From positions 1,041,948 to 1,105,947 of the forward strand of contig NC_020175.2 of the NCBI RefSeq assembly GCF_000224145.3: 64,000 nt of DNA. Direction: 5' to 3'. This document shows positions 45,027 through 56,500 of this stretch, one piece after another. The translations under genes and the position numbers were made by a program. Position 1 is the stretch's first letter; every line of letters starts with the position of its first letter. This DNA is from Ciona intestinalis. Taxonomy: Eukaryota > Chordata > Ascidiacea > Phlebobranchia > Cionidae. Under the pieces are notes generated by a model that was not told where the DNA came from, searched no databases, and worked only from the letters and a program-made list of their open reading frames with translations.

Positions 45027-45878
45027 GACAAACCAACTTTTCCTTCTTTCCGACTTCAATGAAAAAGAAAATACGTAACATTTTCACTGCTGCTTTCAGT
45101 GCAGTTGGGAGCAAAGTATTCAACCATGCTAACAATTATTGTCGATAACATGTTACCTATACACAGACTGATGAAATACAAAGTACGCAAACACCATAAA
45201 GTGTTGTATAAGCTACAAAACATCAATATAACGCAGTTCTATATACAACATAAACATACTAGCTTTCTCTTTCCCGCCAAATTCTTCGAACAAAAATGGC
45301 GTCCAAATTGTTACGTTTCTTAACTTGTGATTTCTATGGACTTTGGTTTACATAGGTTGTTCTCTGATATTATTTATTACAATACAAAATTGTGGCGTTA
45401 AATATGGTACAGTATGTTGCGAGGCAAAACAAAAAGGCAGTCAAGCTTTAGGTTACAGCATAGATCTATGGTTACAGAAGTTTTTTATGTGAGAGTAAGA
45501 TATGTCGGATATGGCAACATGTTCTTTTAAAAATTAAAACGCTGAAATCAATGCAGCTTTAATGAGTTGGCTAACATACCTGTACGGCATATTTGAACCT
45601 GTTTGGTATAAAATTTTGTCTTTAATGTAGAAATAAATAAAACTCTGTTCAATACCAGCTTTAAAGTAAGCGCTAAAAAATGCTCCCCAGTGCAAGTCTG
45701 TTTCGAGTCTATCACGAATCGTTGTCAAATTAAGTTTTCGATGTTCATGTCTTTTTGGTTAACAGCACGCCGTGTTGAAGGTTTGTCTTATTTTACTTAG
45801 GTTTTTCTACTTTTTTGGGGTATTTAGATCAGAATATCGCAGTTTATAAAGTAAGAATGCTGAATTTATTTATTTCAG

Positions 45879-47800
45879 ATGTCTGGGGTTACAGTAAAGG
45901 ATGTGAACCAGCAAGACTTCGTGATGGCTTTGGCCGCACATTTAAAAAAGTAAGTCTGTACATTTTAATCGATTTTTGCTTTACTATACTGTTAAACGTT
46001 TATGATTGTATTGTCATATATCATTTCCAGTTGCAGTATGTTCATTCAGTCAAAGTTAAAAGATGTGAAATGCTGTTATTGCTATGTGATTTGATTAGTG
46101 ATTACTGTATTCCATGAGGACAGTTGTTGCTAAATTTTAACGGGATTATAAATCTTCTCTTTTGTTCTATGCATCATTATTTTTGAACATAAGGATTAAA
46201 CCTGCAACTGTGCTACAAAAATACAGAAGTTTTGAGTATTGTTTGTCTGTTGGTGCTAGTGAAGAATCTCCCCCCACCTTATTTGCTAACCACTAACCCC
46301 TATAACCACTAACCCCCTAACCATCAACACCTAACCCCCTAACCTAGGGGTTAGTGGTTAGCAAATAAGGTGGGGAGGGGAAGATTCTTCACTAGCAGTC
46401 TAGCACCAAACTGCGACTAAAATTGACATACATTTTTAATTGTTTAAAACCTCACAAACTATATAGGATTGTGTGAGACAATATAAACTAATTTAGGATG
46501 TGATTTAATCGGTTGAACTAACTCCTGTTCTGATCTTTATGACACAGTCGGGCACACTTCTTCAAAGTTACATTAAAAAAAGTTGTCAAAAGTTATCTTC
46601 GAGATTTACATTATACCTTATGCAGCAACAGCATGTATATAACAATGTTTGGTTTAAACCAAAACCTCTACATATTCCCAGGTCGGGTAAGATGAAGGTC
46701 CCTGAGTGGGTTGACTTGATCAAGACCGGCAAACACAAGGAACTCTCCCCCTACAACCCCGATTGGTATTACGTGCGTTGTGCGTCCACCATTCGCCACC
46801 TTTACATTCGTGGGGGTGTCGGTGTCAAATCATTCATTAAGATTTATGGAGGTGGGTTATGTTGAAACATATGTCACTTGACAATCTTTTTAATGTGTGA
46901 AAAACATAGTTTCGACTCTTTTGCAGTGCTTTATTTTGGAGGTGTTGCTTATATTCTTCAGAGTTTAGACTAACTACGCTTAGTAATTAGTATATTATTT
47001 CCTAGTTTACCATAATATTATTATGCGCTGCTAGGTGGGTGTCATTCACTCTAATGAAGCGATTTAAACAATAAATTGTCTGTTTGCAATTAAATGCCAG
47101 AAGAAATTTTTTAATTTATTTGCTACTTTTGTTTGTTGTTTATGTTGCAGTAGTGTAATTAGGCTGTACTCATTTCTATAGTCACCTAACCTCAACCACC
47201 GGGTAAAAGCTGTTTCAAGGTATAAAATTAATGTTAAAACAAGTCTGACACCTCTGGCTCCAATGTATATTGGGCTAGAGCTACTGAGTACAGACCTTGT
47301 TAATATATGTTAATAGATAGAGAAACTTAATCCATAACTTTGTTCAGGTCGTAAGAGGAGAGGGACCAAGCCTTCCCACTTCTGTGCAGGATCATCTTCT
47401 GTTGCTCGTAAAGTTCTCCAATCCCTTGAATCAATTAAGTTGGTAACTAAGGATGAGATTGGGTGAGTGGTTTTATTCATGCTATAACTGTAAGGTTTGT
47501 CTGTTGGGTTATGTATAGGAAAATTTTGCACCAAAGGTTTTTAAAATATAACCTAAATTTGTATTTTGGTATCGTGGAACTGTGTTGCCTTTACCTTTAC
47601 AAAGACTATTTTTTGTGTTTATTTTAGTAATGTTTTTTTCATTATTGCAGTAAGCATATATGTTTACAAGTTTTTTATGTCTCTAAGTAACACTCTCCTG
47701 TGTCTCTAGTGGTCGCAGAATCACACCCAGTGGTCAGCGAGATCTTGATAGAATTGCAGGACAAGTCGCTGCAAAGAAACGAGACATGAAGACCGTTTAA
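45879..47800 (+). CDS. rps19: 40S ribosomal protein S19
   Basis: Four exons (45879-45949, 46682-46851, 47348-47462, 47710-47800; phases 2, 1, 2) give 148 aa, close to the 145 of vertebrate RPS19. Recognisable blocks are [60 protein letters not shown], and the C-terminal [20 protein letters not shown] component of the small ribosomal subunit head, needed for 18S rRNA maturation in other animals. The ATG follows directly after an acceptor (TTTCAG|ATG), so the 5' leader must come from an upstream exon or a spliced leader. Intron 1 carries a 144-bp hairpin. Confidence 0.97.
46254..46397. repeat. Fold-back hairpin element in RPS19 intron 1
   Basis: The left arm TGCTAGTGAAGAATCT continues through CACCTTATTTGCTAACCACT. 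The right arm is its near-complement, with AGTGGTTAGCAAATAAGGTG and AGATTCTTCACTAGCA. The arms are about 50 bp, with CTAACCCC-rich repeats in the loop. A fold-back type element or a local inverted duplication. Confidence 0.85.
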
Positions 47801-47804
47801 ATAA
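47799..47804 (+). terminator. Poly(A) signal overlapping the RPS19 stop codon
   Basis: The sequence GTTTAAATAAAATCC places AATAAA on the last two bases of the TAA stop. It implies a 3' untranslated region of only about 15-30 nt, in line with the very short UTRs common in ribosomal protein genes. Confidence 0.7.
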
Positions 47805-47937
47805 AATCCACTACATTCAAACCATTGCTTTACTGTCTGATATCCTTAACTTCACAGGTCTTAACTATAAGAAAGTCTCTTGCATGAAATAGAAGAAAAC
47901 CTTAACAGTTTCCACATTCTTGCTGAGTGTATGTTTG

Positions 47938-48110
47938 TCACCCAATGGCTTAGTAGCAAGACGCTTTGCATAGTATTAAGGATTCGAGGTTAGATGCTGG
48001 TCACATACTGTTACTATAAATTAAATGTGTTGTTGAGCGTACTGTTTAGCAGAAATTGTTTTAAACCCAGTGGTCACTAAATATGTTGTAGCACTGTTGG
48101 TGTCGATTTA
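47938..48110 (+). repeat. SINE fragment with tRNA-like head
   Basis: A-box-like TGGCTTAGTAGCAAGACGCT and B-box-like GGATTCGAGGTTAGATGC spaced as in a tRNA, then the SINE body motif AACCCAGTGGTCACTAAATA. Head not intact enough to be a tRNA gene. Confidence 0.5.
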
Positions 48111-49868
48111 ATTTCAGCTCCACTAAATCTCGGGTACAATGACGTGCTACGCTGTACTCTGTACAATGTGAGATTTTCACCCAGGTAGAAAGTTATTTTT
48201 GCAGTCACCCGTCACATCAGATGGCTTATCAGAAATTGGCGGCTTTAAAACACGCTTGACGGTTTTAACTGATATCTGAAAAGTAGTTAAATTTATGCAA
48301 CCGTAAAATTGTATAACATGAATAAACTTCAAAACACTAACAGTAGAACCGGAGGCATCGCTTGGTCAATACAGCTCACCGACTCTTGTTGTGCTGACTA
48401 ATAATGAAAATTCTTTGTGCGCAAACCGAAAAGTTTATTGTCGTGTAGTTGCACTTTCTTAGCCTTCTGCTGTTCGGTGCAATTTCTAAGTAACTTGCCA
48501 CAAATTGACCTGTTTTTTCGCCCAGAGAAACACTGAACCACAGTGCCCCGAGTAGCGTTCGTGCGTTTAGTCAAATGTTTACTGAATGTTAATGCCGTAT
48601 TCGTGAGGTGTAGGTAAGGCCTCCGGAACGTAGAAGGTGATTGGTCGCTGACAGAGAGGGGTCACTTTGATAAACGGCCGCACGAGATTCAAGTTTGACA
48701 TGTTTTAGTTTGGTTCATTAAACCACATATAGGCTTGGGAACGTGTGCGAACAGCTGGGGTATTATATCCTGTATCTCAGCACTCGGAGAAAGTGTATGT
48801 AGTTTTATCGACACGGATTTAACCAAATGTCACGTACTGCGTTTCGTCATGGCTTTGTGTTTTTAGCCGATAGATGACGCTGCTGAGCTGTAAAATAATA
48901 ACTATGAGTACACGTAACCTATTTCTAGCGGACAACAACAGTCGTTGTTACACGGGTGTTGTGTTTCACACACATCGTGCACGTTTACAAGTTACTACAT
49001 ATTACCAACTCCATAATGCGTTTTGTTCCTCTGATATATTGTATTGCTCAGATCCTTTGATTTATGTAAAGTTTGGAGAAAAGAAATGCCACGAATTGAT
49101 TCTTTTTCCAACCAGAGATCGCAATCGCTTTTTATGCCTATCTCTGAAATCTTGTATGTTTTAAAAGCGTCCGACCCTTAAGTACTTTGGTTTCGTCAAA
49201 CCTGACAAATGTATGTCTGTACATCTCGGCAGTGAAATTGCTTTTATCGTTCTCCGCAGAGGCCTGATATTGTTATCGTGGGAATCTTAATGTATATATC
49301 CTCAGTTGAATGCTGCCCATGTTTAGCATACAAACAGGCCCACCGCGCAAAGGACCATTACTTATCTATAAGAACCTTTGCCTTGCTTTACCCTATATGT
49401 TGGACTAAAACAAAGGATTATGACTATTATGTCCGGCCTAGTTGGATAAGCTGGTAATTGTACACCAGCGGAGAGTAATCTTAATGACCCATGGTTAGGT
49501 TTGACGGAATAATTGGTGTTGTGTCTGATTTCTTGTAGCCGAATATGGATAAGACTTTCTTTAGATGTGTGTTCGTGCAACCATGTCCCAAGTGTACTAT
49601 AAGAGCATTAGGGTGCTGAGATTTTGACCCAGAAAGTTTAGTAAACAGTCGCTTGTATGTGTGTGGCGTCTGCGTTATACTCCCATGTATAAGAAGATTA
49701 GATGAAATACAACACGCAAGAAATAGCACACTTAGCCGGCCCTATAAACCAAAGCTCAGCAAAACACAAACATCTTTACGACACCGCTTACTACAAACGG
49801 ATCTTACAGTATTTATATAAGATAGTAAAGTAGTAACATTGAAACTTTTTCCACGTTGTTTTTATGTA

Positions 49869-50060
49869 GTATAGTAGGGTGGGGAAAGATGGGACACGAA
49901 TAAAATATCCTGCTTGTGTTTTAAACAATTAACAACGGTTTATGGGAGTGGGAGTCGTGAGGATACGGTTTTATAACTCTTTGAATGTTCTTTGTTTACT
50001 GCCAAATGGGACAAGAAAATAGAATAAAAATGTGTCCCATCTTCCCCCACCTCCGTATAT
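49869..50060. repeat. Short MITE (family B)
   Basis: Left end AGTATAGTAGGGTGGGGAAA (about 49868), right end GTGTCCCATCTTCCCCCACC (50031-50050). The interior matches the 1048-1244 copy (TTTTAAACAATTAACAACGG, GAATGTTCTTTGTTTACTGC). Confidence 0.85.
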
Positions 50061-51734
50061 ATAGCGGATACAAAAGGGTTAGCCTATATATTACCCAACA
50101 CGCAAAAAATGTATTAAAAGGTTAAATCACATTGCTGACGCTCTGGTCTGCTGGTCAAAGGTAGTCGACAACAACTGCGTTTCTTAGAAACGAAAGCCAC
50201 AAACCACAACATGCAGTAAACATTAGCGAAAAAGCAGTAACAAATTAGGTCAGCAGCTATTTTTTTCCCGATACGATTAGCCGTAAATAAAATACGTCAT
50301 TTATTTTAAGTCACGGAAGTCGCTGTGAAATAAAAATAAATCTTTTATTGTTATCAACACCTTGTGATATTATTAGTTCGTGAGAATTGATGTCCTAAGT
50401 GATAAATATGTCATCTGTACATGGGAGTGTCTTATGGATAACCTAATTTAAAATGAGCTAAACCTTTAATTAAAGATAAGAGCAACTTACAATACCTGGT
50501 AGTAAATCGGATACAATTATCTACTTTAACAAATTAGTGTTCAAGCGAAATGCATATATAACATGCGCCTTTTAATAAGAGTCTAAATTAATATCATAAA
50601 CAATTACACTCTAAATGTTTAAAGTGAGCCTATATAGGGTTACAGATCCAATTCTAGGGCAAAGGTAATATAATGTAATTGATATCATTATTACATGTTA
50701 CACGTCTTTTTCTATTGTTGTAATTACACGACTTTGTGTGGTCCAATCTCCATTACGGAAAATACCACACGTGCTACGGTATTCTACCGCTGAGTGACGC
50801 AACGGTTAATTATATATTGTTTTTTTCCTATTTACATCTTACACACGTCATGTACTTTCCATTAGCGAAGTAATAAACCAATACCATTATCACTGGCCTA
50901 TGAAGTCGGCTGGTGTGGTTCGGATGCGATGAATGCGGAATAAACAAGCCAACGACTGTAATCCATTCGTTATTTCGCTTGGACCGACTCTCACTTGAAC
51001 TGAACGTGCTCGGTGCTCTTCAGATCGGCTAAGGACCGTCTGTTTTGTTAAAGCTGTTGGTTTAACTTAGCGTTGAAGCAGTGGTTCTTTAACTATAGTA
51101 TGTAAAGGTGTTTCAGAGGTACGCTAATAACTTATAAACAAAATAAAAGTAAATATGAACTAGAGTATAGAATTTCACTTTCGTTTTTAAAAACTGGTCT
51201 TAGTACCACGCGAACATCGTATAAAACGGAAAAATGTGCGATTAGGCAAGCGTAAAAAGGCACTGAGACTGGATTGTATGATATATACTATATGGGAACA
51301 CAATACAGCTAGTATGGGTTTTAAAAATTGATTAATGCGTTCGGTAGTCTTGCGTTTTTCGCTACGCGTAAGTTTGAGAAATAAGACTGTGTGTTCTGCG
51401 AAGTGCTGTCTGTTAAGAAAACAACAACAGTAGAGCATATTATCCACTCTTCAGACATGTAGACAAAATTTATTCAGTTGTGTTTTGCCTTCACGGACGA
51501 GTAGGTCATTAAAGATGCAGACAATAATGTGCGTATTTCCGCCCAAATAATACAGGTTTAATGATGAGCTGTTAAAGGTACACAGCTTCAACAATGGGTA
51601 TTCGTCTAAGTTTATAAATAGGTAGCGACATGAAGCCTTCAGTTATTTTTATGTTTTTTGTTTATTACGAAATGGAACGAGAAATTAGTATGTGATATAC
51701 GTTAACGGTTTGGAAACTTTGCTTTTAAGAGTTC

Positions 51735-51870
51735 GGGGTAAGAGGGGCAAGGATTTGGTGGCAAACAAAAAATAATAACAGAATTTTATAACTGTATCCT
51801 CACGACTTATAAAATATATGGGATATTTTGCGCTACGGTATTCATCTTACCCCAGCACAGTACTATATAT
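51735..51870. repeat. Degenerate MITE, GGGGTAAG-ended
   Basis: Left end near TTCGGGGTAAGAGGGGCAAG, right end TTCATCTTACCCCAGCACAG followed by TACTATATAT. A diverged relative of family B. Confidence 0.6.
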
Positions 51871-53554
51871 GTGGAGCTTCAAAGTTTAGTTTTACTTATA
51901 CAACATCATATAACTATATGACGCTCTTGTTGACCACAACGTGCTGGGCGACAGTATATGCGTTTGATCGATGACATATTGTGTTTGCGCGGACTGTTGT
52001 TATATACTTGTCATCAGTCAGTTTATGAAGCGTGACATATTGCGTTATGACCAGCAACATATGTGAGCATCTGGTCACTATTACCTAACGCACGTATACT
52101 TACTTCTGTAGTGTGTTTTCAATTATAGCACGTGTAAGCGGTGTAACCTCACGTCTGGTTAAGTTTTACTTTTAAACTGAATGTTAACCGAAAGCTAATT
52201 GTAATAAAAATCGATATTTTTAGAAATAATAAAAGAAATCGTTAGTTTTTGTACGTTAGTTTTCATACATTATTTCGGTTTGTTTTTCTTTAGTTGAGTA
52301 AGCCCCATTTTTAGATTGAGACGGGCTTGGTCAATACAAACAAAGAGTAAGTTGTGTTTTTTCAGTACAAAATTATAGGAATTACCAGTTATAGGTATTG
52401 TATGTTGTGAATCTGTTAGTAACATGTTAAGTTGATGGCAGTATGTTATCGTAGCATACAGATAGTCTTGTTGTACGCCTTGACGTCAGAAAATGCAAGT
52501 TCTTTTATCATTGTCGCTTGGCGAGTGAAGCAATCTGTATGTAGTGGATGCGACTTGACAGAGAAGCAGCTCCTTGGTAATGAGGAAGATGCGTACGTGT
52601 TTTAAAAGAATGTGAAAATGAGGAAAATCTGGCAGTAGTACGCCTTGAAAATAATGACCAGCTTTTTAGTCGAGCACTTTTGCGCGCTTTGCGGTTTCGA
52701 AAGTTGGCAAAGCAAAGGATTTTACACGGGTTACTGATTAGCGGTATATAGTTGGTAAATGTACAACGGGAAAATACCAAACTCAGGCTGGGTGTCTTTA
52801 TTTCACTTTTGTTTACGCTTACGTCAACATTCTATTCTAGGCGACGTTTGACGCGTGTATGTTGTCACGTGATTGTTATTGTCTGTCGCGCTTTTTGTCG
52901 CCGACCTTTATATCACAAACACGGTAGCCGTCCCTCTTCACTTCGGAAAAGACTGTAATCGATAAGGTGGGATAAAGTTCCACTTCAGTATGGGTTGCAG
53001 AGACGTTCTGCTTCTGCTGAAGTGGTTTAGATAAAGTGGCGCGGGTGCGAAGTTAGAACTACATATCCCCGCCACACGCTGTTAACTACAGCCTGTTGAA
53101 TATTTACAGAGCCGAGAGCTGTCGAAAAAGAACGCGCCGCTCAAGATAAAGGTTGGGTATCGCCGGCATTGCTGGTACATACGCGGTTAGCTGGCGTGTG
53201 TTCAGGTTACTGTGATGGTTGTGTAACAGATATGTGCTTGTCAGTTAATAGTAACATATCATATGAATATTTCAGTTGTTATTAATAGTGTATTTAGCAC
53301 TGCTTCAGCTTAAGGAGGCACTTGGAAGTTTTACTACTCGGCTTATCGGTTAATTAGTAACGGAGTGTGAGATATACGCAAGCTCTTTAGTACAGCAAGG
53401 TCTTAGCTTTCATCGTATCACTGAAACTGTTGTTGTTTTAACAGGCTGACGAAAGGTTTACCACAAAAGCATTTACTTTGGAAATGCCGTGTGTTTGTTA
53501 GCTGTAATCAATTGCATATATAGCCTTCGGCAACAATTGGCAAAGCGGTTAAAT

Positions 53555-56500
53555 ATGCTTCGCAAGCTACTGTACCATCGAGGGCTTGACGACCATGTCG
53601 GTACTTATGTCACGGATTACTTACAAGCCGCAGTCTGCTTCTGTTTTGCTTCTGCTCTAATGTGGAAATCAGTCCGCAGTCCAAGAGCCACAGTAACTCG
53701 AACAACTCATGCCGTGTTACTTCTCTTAGGCACCATTGGTGTCGTGTCTTTTCTCGGGGGTCTGACCCATCAATTTCTACAGACGGTAAGGGCGTAAACA
53801 GCTTTTCTCTCACCAAACTTGCTTAATAGGGATTTGTACTGCGTGGGCGACCGTCCGGCTGAAAATGCGGATGTCTCCAATCACGCTATAACATTGTGAT
53901 TGGCATCAGCACTCTTAACTTCCTGCCATTTGGAATTACATTTGTGACCGATGTGCCATGGTGATTAAACCACAACACGCCCAAATGGCGTCGAATTTTC
54001 TACTTGCGGTCCTGGTCACGTATATTTATAAGCTATAAACAAACAAACTTTTTTGCGTGTATTTTAAGACACTATACCCAAATACATCGCTTAAGGTGTG
54101 GTGTTAAATTTGAATTTTAGAATCTTTGTTCACTCCGCGCCTATATCCTGTTATTACTCCATTGGGTGCCCTTTACATGGCTGCTGTATACTGCTTGAGT
54201 GAATTGTGGTTTCGTTTAAGCATGCCTTTACCACTAGATTCGCATTAACCTTTAAAATAACCCGCATTGTTAACATAGGATTGATACGATTATATCGTAC
54301 CTAAGAACTTTCACTCTGTAACACTGTTAGGTTATGTGTACGAACTTGTAACAACAATTCGCATGTTTGTGAGATATTTTTTAGGTGTGACGATATGTGT
54401 TCGACACGGTCATACTGTCGCAACAAATGTTAAGGAGCTCACACACGTAGAATGTCGTTCATAACTCATTGATATAACCACTCAGAAACCGTGTGGCGTC
54501 CCATGGGCGAAATGGGTCAGGCATTCTGTCAGGGCATTTGGGTACACATTGGCATGCGTGAATTTTTAATGCCCTTTTTGCGAGAAGCAATTATTTTATT
54601 TATTTTTTTCTGAATATAAAGCATTTACGCCCACAGTCATTCATGGACTCTTATATTTAACAAACAGCGAAGTAATTTTCTCCTGACAGACATATCCGCT
54701 TAAAAGGGCATACAACGAAAATCAAAATTCTTATTTAAATTGAGATTCTTAAATGTGATTTAAAGGTACCGACAAAAACTTTTCTAAAAAATCGCGCAAA
54801 ATCAACCGTGCGACAATGCGTATAAAAAAATTATTGTTGTTTTGCTTTTAAAATAGAAATTGCACATTGTCAATGTGAAGTTACAAACACTCGACAAATT
54901 GAATATGACCATCGACACGCCTTATTTAACTCAAACAGAGAAGATCCTCGTTCTGATTCACTTATGATTACTTCTATTTGTTTTTACAACAGGTCGAGCC
55001 TTACGACACTTGGCGAGACAACTGGACTTGGTTAATAGTGTGGCGTGTGGGAACTGCTATCTCGTCCATTAGCGGAGTTGCTTTTTTAATGCTGGCCCAG
55101 CAACTGGTTAGTATCAAAAGCAGACAAAGATATTTTGACACACGGAACAATTTTGTTTAAATTTGGTAGACGAACCGTGCGAGTTTTTAAATCGCATTTT
55201 TTGTGATTCAAACCAGCATTTCTTAACTTGAATATAAATATACTTTCGATCTAAATTAGAACGGCGCTTGTTATCACAGGGAGTACACACGGAATTTCTC
55301 TCATCTATTACATACGGCTATATGTCGGGTGCTTTCGTTACCTTTCCTGAAGGCTGTAATGTTTGGGGGTTAATTAGCATACGTTATTGCGAATCAGAAA
55401 TAAAGTTGGCTAATATTGGTCGTCCCAACCGTAATGTATACTAAGCTGGGGTAAGATGGTTCATGTTCCTTTTTTATCGGCTCATTAGATAGTAAACAAA
55501 AAATGCTAATACAGAATTGTATTACCGTATCCTCGCGACCCTTAAAAAGCGTTATTATTTGTTTAAAAAAGCATGATTCGGAAAATTTAAGATATAATTG
55601 ACTAACGGTATCCATTTTAACCCACACAATAAATATATAGAGGCAGTTTTATCACATCGTTGGACTTAATTATCGCAGAGGATTAGTGGTCTGTTTTTTA
55701 GGGAAGCCAATATTGACAATCGTATAGAAGCATGTATAATGCAAAACTAAACCAAACAAACCGTATTTATAATGAGAATCGTCCCGACCAAAAATCCCTT
55801 TGTTTATATACGGAAGTAATACAAGCTCAGCCATTCGAATCTAACAAGGAATTTTATATAATGGGCGCGTACCTCGCAAGCCGTAGCCCTGCATATCATA
55901 TAAAACAACATCAAAAATGTGAAGTAGTTCCAGGCATATTGAATGTCATGTTGTTGTAAAAGGGATGGACATAACTACCTAAACTACGGGTCGTGTTTAT
56001 TTCGTTTGAGCAACCTGTTGCGCGATTTAATCATATTCTTAATTGTAACAACTTTAACAGGAAAAGGATTTAGGTTAATGCAATATACTTCGTAGTAACA
56101 TCTGCCGGACTATATAGTACTTCTCATACCGGATTTGACCGCTCTCTGTTATATAGGCTATACAAACACAATCACATCTTAAATTAAACGTTGCATTTGG
56201 CATGCGTGCGGGGGTGATCTAAAGGGCATCAGTTTCAAAAGAAAGTTTTAAAATGCACCGCCAACCCAAATACATTGTGAGAGTTTTCTCACTTCGTCCT
56301 ATTGTGTTGCCTTCGCGCTCGCCTTTGTATCAACAACAAACCAACCTCCTTTTGGGGTTTGGCACTTTGTTATACGCACTATATATGTATATATATATAT
56401 CATATGATCTAATAAATGAAATAATGTAACTAATTCATTCTTACATTGAAACGACAGACACGGGTGTTCTGTTTCATACACCTTGTGCCTGCGTTTGACA

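Larger units (their letters stand above)
44363..45345. mobile_element. Non-autonomous hAT-like element carrying a minisatellite
   Basis: Inverted termini of 27 bp start CAAAGTCCATAGAAATCACA at 44363 and end with the exact complement at 45345. The 8-bp target duplication GTTTACAT is at 44355-44362 and 45346-45353. The 8-bp duplication and CAnnG-type terminus are hAT hallmarks. The interior carries the 9-bp minisatellite at 44440-44787 and a 50-N gap at 44977-45026. No transposase frame is seen, though the gap could hide sequence. It lies in the DLAT-RPS19 spacer. Confidence 0.9.
44190..45418 (+). repeat. Tandem duplication of about 118 bp, second copy split by a transposon
   Basis: Copy 1 runs from CTTTTTACCTTTTCCAAAAT (44189) to ATACAGTATGT (44308). 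Copy 2 begins at 44309 and continues to 44362. It resumes at 45354 with AGGTTGTTCTCTGATATTAT, ending at about 45418 with ACAGTATGT. The hAT-like element at 44363-45345 lies within copy 2. Positioned about 140 bp after the DLAT stop, possibly in its 3' untranslated region. Confidence 0.85.
48111..53440. other. Intergenic region without a supported gene
   Basis: Holds a SINE fragment near 48895-49000, a MITE at 49869-50060 and a degenerate MITE at 51735-51870. Near 52850-52960 is a GC-richer stretch with TCACGTGA and CTTTATATCA that might be promoter sequence for the gene at 53555. Open stretches at 48874, 51187 and 52508 show no domains. Confidence 0.55.

Noticed and set aside
44409..45059. 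Minus-strand 216-codon collagen-like Gly-Pro-Ser reading frame
   Set aside because: It is a 9-bp minisatellite inside a transposon, is open on both strands because the period is a multiple of three, has no signal peptide or exon context, and runs through a 50-N gap.
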